In this document: positions 31,977 through 37,310 of the stretch, piece by piece
Position numbering within the stretch: position 1 is the stretch's first letter
How the letters are laid out: every line of letters begins with the position of its first letter
Origin: MGBC131033 sp910585655
GTDB lineage: Bacteria; Bacillota; Clostridia; Lachnospirales; Lachnospiraceae
NCBI GenBank assembly: GCA_949502025.1
Contig: CATBCG010000066.1
Coordinates: forward strand, 1 to 37,310
Length of the DNA stretch: 37,310 nucleotides
Reading direction: 5' to 3'
The notes under the pieces: model-generated
What the model was told of the DNA's origin: nothing
What the model saw: only the letters and a program-made list of their open reading frames with translations
Database searches by the model: none
Made by a program: the position numbers and the translations under genes

Positions 31977-33503
31977 ATGGTTCAGGAAATTGATTTAGAT
32001 AAAATAGACATTCATGCAGAACCACCCATGGAAGAACCTGCCAGGCAATATTATTTTATGGCAAAAGCCAGGCAGCAGATAGCAGCTATGAGCCGGACGG
32101 CAGGACGCCCTATGACCTGTCATATTGAAACGTTCGGCTGTCAGATGAACTTTCGGGATTCGGAAAAAATCTCCGGCGTCTTAAAACAGATCGGCTATGA
32201 GGAAGTAGAGACAGAGCAGGCGGATCTGGTGCTATACAATACCTGTACTGTACGGGAAAACGCCAATATGAAAGTCTATGGGCATTTGGGTATTGTCAAA
32301 AAGACAAAAGAAAAAAATCCAAGGCAGATCATTGCTCTTTGCGGCTGTATGATGCAGGAACCAAAGGTCGTAGAGAAAATTCAAAGCAGCTACCGTTTTG
32401 TCGATCTGATTTTTGGCACTCACAATATTTTTAAACTGGCGGAACTGCTGTTTTTCTGCTTAAAGGAGCATCTTTTGGCAGAGGAAGCCGCCCTGAAAAA
32501 GGAAAAAAAGAAGCACGGGAAAAAAGCCCGTCCGCAAATGCTTGTCGATATCTGGGAAGGAACCGAGCAGATTGTAGAAGATTTGCCGGAGGAGCGCAAG
32601 TTTGACTTTAAGGCAAGCGTAAATATTATGTATGGCTGCAACAATTTTTGCAGTTATTGTATCGTCCCTTATGTCAGGGGAAGAGAGAGAAGCCGCAGAC
32701 CGGAGGATATTGTAGAAGAGGTAAAACGACTGGTAGATTCCGGAGTTGTGGAAGTCATGCTGTTGGGGCAGAACGTCAATTCCTACGGCTTACAGCCAGG
32801 AGGGCAATCGGGTGATTCGCTTTCCTTTACCGGGCTTTTGGAGCGTTTAGAACAGGTAGAGGGACTAAAACGGATTCGTTTTATGACGCCGCATCCTAAG
32901 GATTTATCGGAGGAATTGATTGCGTTTATGGCTTCCTCTAAGAAGCTGTGCCGTCACCTTCATCTGCCGCTGCAATCCGGCAGCACGGAAGTGTTACGGC
33001 GGATGAACCGCCGCTATGGCAAGGAGCAATATTTGACGCTTACGGAAAAATTGCGGAAAGCAATGCCGGGGCTGGCTCTGACAACGGATATCATCGTAGG
33101 TTTTCCAGGTGAGCGGGAAGAGGATTTTTTGGAGACGTTAGACGTTGTAAAGCAAGTTCGTTTTCATAGCGCCTATACGTTTCAATATTCTAAGCGAACC
33201 GGCACGCCGGCTGCTGCCATGGAAGAGCAAATACCAGGAGAGGTCGTACAGGAGCGTTTTGAACGGCTGCTAAAAACAATCTCCGCTATTTCGTCAGAAT
33301 TGACCGAGGAAGCAGTAGGGACGACGGCAGAAGTGTTGGCAGAGGAGCAAAACACCTATCAGGAAGGATGGCTGACCGGGCGGCTTTCCAATAACCTACT
33401 GGTACATTTCCCAGGAAAGCCAGAGTTGTTAGGGAAACTGGTGCCGGTACGTCTGCAGGAAGGAAAGGGCTTTTATTATATCGGAATTTGTACAAATCAG
33501 TAG
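31977..33503 (+). CDS. miaB: tRNA-2-methylthio-N6-dimethylallyladenosine synthase MiaB
   Basis: A 508-residue radical SAM methylthiotransferase that adds the methylthio group at tRNA A37. The N-terminal UPF0004 domain carries the three Cys for the auxiliary iron-sulfur cluster (Cys55, Cys90, Cys124). The radical SAM cluster motif is CNNFCSYC (Cys221, Cys225, Cys228), and a TRAM domain ends the protein. About 45 residues precede the first conserved motif, and a basic insert (KKEKKKHGKKARP) lies before the radical SAM core. GGAGAAGG at 31960-31967 supports the ATG at 31977 over an in-frame TTG at 31968. With trmD it provides two separate modifications at position 37 in this window. Confidence 0.95.
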   Translation: MVQEIDLDKIDIHAEPPMEEPARQYYFMAKARQQIAAMSRTAGRPMTCHIETFGCQMNFRDSEKISGVLKQIGYEEVETEQADLVLYNTCTVRENANMKVYGHLGIVKKTKEKNPRQIIALCGCMMQEPKVVEKIQSSYRFVDLIFGTHNIFKLAELLFFCLKEHLLAEEAALKKEKKKHGKKARPQMLVDIWEGTEQIVEDLPEERKFDFKASVNIMYGCNNFCSYCIVPYVRGRERSRRPEDIVEEVKRLVDSGVVEVMLLGQNVNSYGLQPGGQSGDSLSFTGLLERLEQVEGLKRIRFMTPHPKDLSEELIAFMASSKKLCRHLHLPLQSGSTEVLRRMNRRYGKEQYLTLTEKLRKAMPGLALTTDIIVGFPGEREEDFLETLDVVKQVRFHSAYTFQYSKRTGTPAAAMEEQIPGEVVQERFERLLKTISAISSELTEEAVGTTAEVLAEEQNTYQEGWLTGRLSNNLLVHFPGKPELLGKLVPVRLQEGKGFYYIGICTNQ

Positions 33504-33511
33504 AAAACCAC

Positions 33512-33570
33512 TTGAAATTACCCGAATATATGACTATAATAGAAGCTACGTGCCGGCTGCTTTCACGTAG
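33512..33570 (+). promoter_or_regulatory. Promoter with start-site hairpin before the MATE gene
   Basis: TTGAAA (33512-33517) and TATAAT (33535-33540) are 17 bases apart. Just downstream, CTACGTG (33546-33552) and CACGTAG (33564-33570) form a perfect seven-base dyad at the predicted transcript start. The dyad could be an operator or a 5' stabilising stem. The arrangement is like that at 151-217. Confidence 0.75.
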
Positions 33571-33615
33571 AATTAGTACAGGCGATGAAGTAGGATTATA
33601 GAGAGGATTGTAAGA

Positions 33616-35004
33616 ATGAGAAATTTTAAAAAGACGTTTATCGGCGACGCGAAGTTTTACCGATTGCTGTTTATCGTGGTGATCCCAATCATCGTCCAGA
33701 CCGGGATTACAAACTTTGTCAGTTTGCTGGATAACATTATGGTAGGGCAAACCGGAACCAATCAAATGACAGGGGTAGCGATTGCCAATCAGTTAATGAT
33801 GGTGTTTAACCTCTGTATTTTCGGGGCTATTTCCGGCGCGGGGATTTTTGGAGCGCAGTATTATGGAAAGGGAGATCAGGAAGGAGTTCGTTATGCGTTC
33901 CGCTTTAAGCTTGTCATCTGTCTGCTGATGGTCGGGATCGGCTTTTTGGTGTTCCTGCCGTTTGGAAAAAACCTGATTCATCTTTATCTGACGGCGGATG
34001 CTTCTGGAACAGACGCTGCAGAAACGCTACATTACGGGCATGGATATCTTTATATTATGCTGGTAGGAATGATTCCGTTTGCGATTGGACAGGCTTACTC
34101 TAGTACCTTGCGGGAATGTGGCGAGACGATGCTGCCGATGAAGGCGGGGATCGCGGCAGTCTTGGTCAATCTGCTTTTTAACTATCTGCTGATTTTCGGT
34201 AAGTTCGGCTTTCCGAAAATGGGCGTTTACGGCGCGGCGATTGCTACGGTGCTGTCCCGTTTTGTAGAATGTGCAATTATTGTCCTCTGGACACATGTAC
34301 ATAAAAAAGAAAATGAATTTATCGTGGGAGCGTACCGGCATTTTCGGATTCCGCTGCATTTGTCAGGTCAGATTATTTTAAAAGGAATGCCGCTTTTGAT
34401 CAATGAAGGTCTGTGGTCAGCCGGTATGGCAGTACTGATGCAGTGTTATTCGGTCAGAGGCTTAGACGTTGTAGCCGGTATGAATATTTCCTCGACCATT
34501 TCCAACTTGTTTAATATCGTTTTTATGTCGATGGGAAATGCCGTAGCGATTATCATTGGCCAGCTTTTAGGGTCGGGTGATATGGAAAAGGCGAAAGATT
34601 ACGATACCAAGCTGATTGCCTTTTCGGTTGCAAGTTCCGTGTTAATCGGTTCGATTATGGCAGTGATTGCCCCGATGTTTCCGCGGATTTACAATACGGA
34701 GCCGCAAGTGCGGGAGCTTGCCAGTTCCTTTATCCGGGTCAGCGCTTTGTGTATGCCGATTTTTGCCTTTTTGCATACCACATATTTTACTCTGCGTTCC
34801 GGAGGAAAAACGGTGATTACCTTTTTCTTTGACAGCGTATATCTATGGGTAGTGAGCGCGCCGCTGGCTTATCTGTTGTCCCGTTATACTACTTTGCCGA
34901 TTGTCGCTCTTTATTTAACTTGTAACCTGGTCGATATTATCAAGTGTATCATTGGATATGTGTTGCTCCGTAAAGGTGTCTGGATCAACAACATTGTAGA
35001 ATAA
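33616..35004 (+). CDS. MATE family multidrug/Na+ antiporter
   Basis: A 462-residue MATE-family exporter with about 12 transmembrane helices in two homologous halves. These proteins expel cationic drugs or metabolites using a Na+ or H+ gradient. The first half has VSLLDNIMVGQTGTNQMTGVAIA and then SGAGIFGAQYYGKGD; the second half repeats the pattern around SSTISNLFNIVFMSMGNA and IIGQLLGSGD. The substrate cannot be predicted. Its own promoter with an adjacent dyad suggests separate regulation. The trkA gene starts 43 bases after its stop and no terminator is seen, so read-through into trkA is possible. Confidence 0.93.
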   Translation: MRNFKKTFIGDAKFYRLLFIVVIPIIVQTGITNFVSLLDNIMVGQTGTNQMTGVAIANQLMMVFNLCIFGAISGAGIFGAQYYGKGDQEGVRYAFRFKLVICLLMVGIGFLVFLPFGKNLIHLYLTADASGTDAAETLHYGHGYLYIMLVGMIPFAIGQAYSSTLRECGETMLPMKAGIAAVLVNLLFNYLLIFGKFGFPKMGVYGAAIATVLSRFVECAIIVLWTHVHKKENEFIVGAYRHFRIPLHLSGQIILKGMPLLINEGLWSAGMAVLMQCYSVRGLDVVAGMNISSTISNLFNIVFMSMGNAVAIIIGQLLGSGDMEKAKDYDTKLIAFSVASSVLIGSIMAVIAPMFPRIYNTEPQVRELASSFIRVSALCMPIFAFLHTTYFTLRSGGKTVITFFFDSVYLWVVSAPLAYLLSRYTTLPIVALYLTCNLVDIIKCIIGYVLLRKGVWINNIVE

Positions 35005-35047
35005 CCATTCAAATGAAATTTATAGTAGAAAAAGGAAGCGCAAGGAA

Positions 35048-36409
35048 ATGAAGATTATCATAGTGGGCTGCGGGAAGGTCGGTTTTTCGATAGCAGAACA
35101 GCTCAGCAATGAAAAACATGCCATAACTGTGATTGATACAGATGGGAAAAAATTACAGGATGCGATTGCTATTTTAGATGTCAGTGGGGTAGCCGGAAAT
35201 GGAACCAGTTACCGAACGCAGAAAGAAGCAGGAGTAGAGGGTGCGGATCTGCTGATTGCCGTCACCGATATGGATGAGATCAATCTCCTAAGCTGTCTGA
35301 TCGCAAAAAAAGCCGGGAAATGCCAGACGATTGCCAAAGTCCGGAACCCGGAATATTATGCGGAAATCGGCTTTATCAAAGAGGAATTGGGGCTTTCTAT
35401 GTCCATCAATCCGGAGTGGGCGGCAGCGTCGGAGATTGCCAGACTGATCCATTTCCCTTCTGCCATTGAAGTGGATACGTTTGCAAAAGGGCGGATCAAC
35501 CTGCTTCGGATTCAGATTCCGGAGGGGTCTATTCTCCATCGTATGAGCTTGATTGAATTTGCCTCGAAAGTATCCAATTCCGTGTTGATTTGTATTGTCG
35601 AACGAGGAGACGAGGTAATTATTCCAAACGGAAGCTTTGAGCTAGAAGAAGGCGATATGATTTCCTTTACTCTGCCGATGGAAGAATCGTTCCGTTTTTT
35701 TCAGCAGATAGGAATTCACACCAGAGCAATCAAAAATGTGATCATTGCCGGAGGTGGTACGATTTCGTATTATCTGACAAGGCTTTTAACAAGAGCCAAG
35801 GTCAAAGTCAAGATCATCGAACAGGATTTTGAACGCTGTAAAGCGTTAAGCGACCAACTGCCAAAAGCGATGGTATTAAACGGAGACGCTACGGACAAGC
35901 AGCTCTTATCCGAGGAGGGCATTAGCCAGGCGGACGCATTGGTGTCCTTGATGGATTTGGATGAAGAAAATATTTTGCTTTCGCTCTATGCGCATCAGGT
36001 TTCCAATGCCAAGACTATGACCAAACTGAACAAATCGACCTTTGAGGAAGTCGTAAGAGAGCTTCCGATCGGCAGTATCATCCGCCCGAAGGATATTACG
36101 GCAGAATATATCCTTCGCTATGTTCGTTCCATGCAGAATTCCTATGGCAGCAACGTAGAGACACTTTACCGGATGGCAAATAACCGGGTTGAAGCGTTAG
36201 AGTTTGTAGTCGGAAAAAATTCCAAGGTTGTCCATAAGCCGCTTAGTGAGTTGAACTTAAAAAATAACCTGCTGATCTGCTGTATTTCCAGAAAGGGAAC
36301 AGTCATTACCCCTGGCGGAAAGGATCAAATTTTGCCTGGCGATAACGTGATAGTCGTCACGACGAATACCGGGTTAAGCGGAATCAATGACATCATTAAG
36401 GGGGCTTAA
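35048..36409 (+). CDS. trkA: Trk potassium uptake regulator TrkA
   Basis: A 453-residue TrkA, the cytoplasmic nucleotide-binding subunit that gates the TrkH potassium channel. Two tandem RCK units are visible. The first starts IIIVGCGKVGFSIAEQL with the Rossmann motif GCGKVG (7-12) and the acidic end VIDTD. The second starts NVIIAGGGTISYYL near residue 235 and ends at an acidic IIEQD. Each is followed by a TrkA_C part; the last contains KDQILPGDNVIVVTT. It should bind NAD(H) or ATP. trkH follows after six bases, the expected partner, although it is broken here. Confidence 0.95.
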   Translation: MKIIIVGCGKVGFSIAEQLSNEKHAITVIDTDGKKLQDAIAILDVSGVAGNGTSYRTQKEAGVEGADLLIAVTDMDEINLLSCLIAKKAGKCQTIAKVRNPEYYAEIGFIKEELGLSMSINPEWAAASEIARLIHFPSAIEVDTFAKGRINLLRIQIPEGSILHRMSLIEFASKVSNSVLICIVERGDEVIIPNGSFELEEGDMISFTLPMEESFRFFQQIGIHTRAIKNVIIAGGGTISYYLTRLLTRAKVKVKIIEQDFERCKALSDQLPKAMVLNGDATDKQLLSEEGISQADALVSLMDLDEENILLSLYAHQVSNAKTMTKLNKSTFEEVVRELPIGSIIRPKDITAEYILRYVRSMQNSYGSNVETLYRMANNRVEALEFVVGKNSKVVHKPLSELNLKNNLLICCISRKGTVITPGGKDQILPGDNVIVVTTNTGLSGINDIIKGA

Positions 36410-36415
36410 AGCACA

Positions 36416-37183
36416 ATGAATTTCGCGATTATCCGTTATATATTAGGATGGGTTTTAACGTTTGAGGGAGGCTTTATGCTGCTTCCTTGTGTGGTAGCCG
36501 TATGTTACCGGGAAAAGTCCGGCTTTATTTTCCTGGCGTGTGCGGCGGCGGCAGGTTTGCTTGGACGCCTTCTTACCGGAAAGAAGCCTAAAAATACCGT
36601 ATTTTATGCAAGGGAAGGCTATCTGGCTTGTGCGATGAGCTGGATTTTACTTAGTCTGGTAGGCGCGATCCCTTTTTATGCCAGCAGGGAGATCCCAAGT
36701 CTGACCGACGCCCTTTTTGAGATTATTTCCGGGTTTACGACAACAGGTTCTAGTATTCTTACTGACGTAGAGGCGCTGTCTCATTGTATGCTCTTTTGGC
36801 GCAGCTTTTCCCATTGGATCGGCGGAATGGGTGTGCTGGTATTTTTACTGGCAATCCTGCCGATGGCAGGCGGGCAGAACATGCATCTGATGAGAGCGGA
36901 AAGCCCGGGGCCTTCGGTAGGAAAATTAGTGCCGAACGTAAGAAAAACAGCGTCCCTGCTGTACGGTATTTATCTGGCGATGACCTTTGTGCAGATCCTG
37001 TTGCTTCTGATTGGTAACATGCCGCTCTTTGACGCGATCTGTATTTCTTTTGGAACGGCAGGAACGGGCGGTTTTGGGATTAAAAACTCCAGTATGGGGG
37101 AATATAGTACCTATATTCAGGCAGTTGTGACGATTTTTATGTTTTTATTCGGCGTCAATTTTAACTTTTACCTGAATCCGTGA
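36416..37183 (+). pseudogene. trkH: Truncated potassium channel subunit TrkH
   Basis: The frame gives 255 residues, about half the usual 450-490 of TrkH. The N-terminal half is intact: D1 helices, the first selectivity loop SGFTTTGSS, then WRSFSHWIGGMGVLVF, and the second loop FGTAGTGGFG. The sequence follows the family through GVNFNFY (ending at about 37170), where TrkH normally continues into further pore helices. It then changes to LNP and a stop at 37181-37183. The downstream DNA is AT-rich with no TrkH similarity in any frame. Two of four pore domains are missing, so it cannot make a normal channel. An insertion or rearrangement is the best explanation; a chimeric assembly end is the alternative. 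Confidence 0.85.
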
Positions 37184-37310
37184 AATTGGTTGTTTTATGA
37201 AGCCAATCCTAAATCTGATTGGCTTACTCTTGATAAATTGTCCTTCAAAGACAGTATTTTAATGAATGATGATTGATTTTGGCTCTAAATGACAGTTAGG
37301 AATACTGGAA
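37171..37310. mobile_element. Probable end of an insertion that splits trkH
   Basis: TrkH similarity ends exactly after TTTTAC (37165-37170). About 30 bases later a perfect nine-base inverted repeat occurs: AAGCCAATC (37200-37208) and GATTGGCTT (37217-37225) with an eight-base loop. A TTAC-type target next to a subterminal hairpin, without terminal inverted repeats, is the layout of IS200/IS605 left ends, but no transposase is seen before the window ends. GGCTCT at 37281 is reminiscent of ISL3-type ends, which is weaker. From 37184 to 37310 I find no convincing gene. Confidence 0.45.

Noticed and set aside
37281..37310. ISL3-type terminal inverted repeat
   Set aside because: GGCTCT alone is too short, lies 110 bases beyond the break in trkH, and its partner end is not in the window.
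1..37310. CRISPR array, tRNA or rRNA genes, prophage
   Set aside because: No regular repeat-spacer series, no cloverleaf or rRNA sequence recognised, and no phage structural or integrase gene seen.

Overview
The window reads as chromosomal DNA of a low-to-mid-GC, probably spore-forming Clostridia member, most likely Lachnospiraceae. This is an inference from gene families (DUF5050, DUF3048, BofC-like protein, HI0933-type and COG2509 flavoproteins, DUF896) and from strong AGGAGG-type ribosome binding sites. Coding density is very high. I saw no rRNA, tRNA or CRISPR array. No stretch of 300 bases or more lacks a gene; the longest gap is the first 249 bases.

Layout. (1) 1-3852: a near-consensus promoter with a hairpin at its start site, then a metallophosphoesterase, scpA, scpB (chromosome condensation) and a D-Ala-D-Ala carboxypeptidase closed by an intrinsic terminator. 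(2) 3883-13615: a ten-gene antiporter operon driven by a clear promoter. Its order is mrpE, mrpF, mrpG, mbhD-like, mbhE/mrpB fusion, mrpC, then four different MrpD/NuoL-type antiporter subunits. The order follows the membrane half of archaeal Mbh hydrogenase, but no hydrogenase catalytic gene is present. (3) 13607-16996, minus strand: a DUF5050 membrane-anchored protein and a soluble PAS/PAS/HisKA/HATPase/REC hybrid kinase, whose stop overlaps that of the last antiporter gene. (4) 17050-20324: pheA, a single-domain RelA/SpoT-type alarmone synthetase with a C-terminal extension, and a site-2-protease-like membrane protein, apparently one operon. (5) 20344-24360: ylxM-ffh-rpsP-khpA-rimM-trmD, the SRP/ribosome-maturation operon, interrupted by a terminator and a highly palindromic element before rimM. 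(6) 24389-28016: phoH, ybeY, a DUF3048 lipoprotein and a BofC-like protein. (7) 28056-33503: two FAD oxidoreductases, a large nested palindrome, DUF896, 5-formyl-THF cyclo-ligase and miaB. (8) 33512-37310: MATE exporter, trkA and a trkH that stops halfway, where unrelated AT-rich DNA begins.

Themes. The antiporter operon and the Trk system both deal with monovalent cations (Na+/H+ exchange and K+ uptake). The ffh-trmD block, ybeY, phoH and miaB serve translation and RNA maturation. The most unusual items are the hydrogenase-free Mbh-like operon with four antiporter subunits, the alarmone synthetase/membrane protease pair, the triple-nested palindrome at 30979-31072, the structured element at 22855-22945, and the broken trkH with a hairpin-bearing element end.
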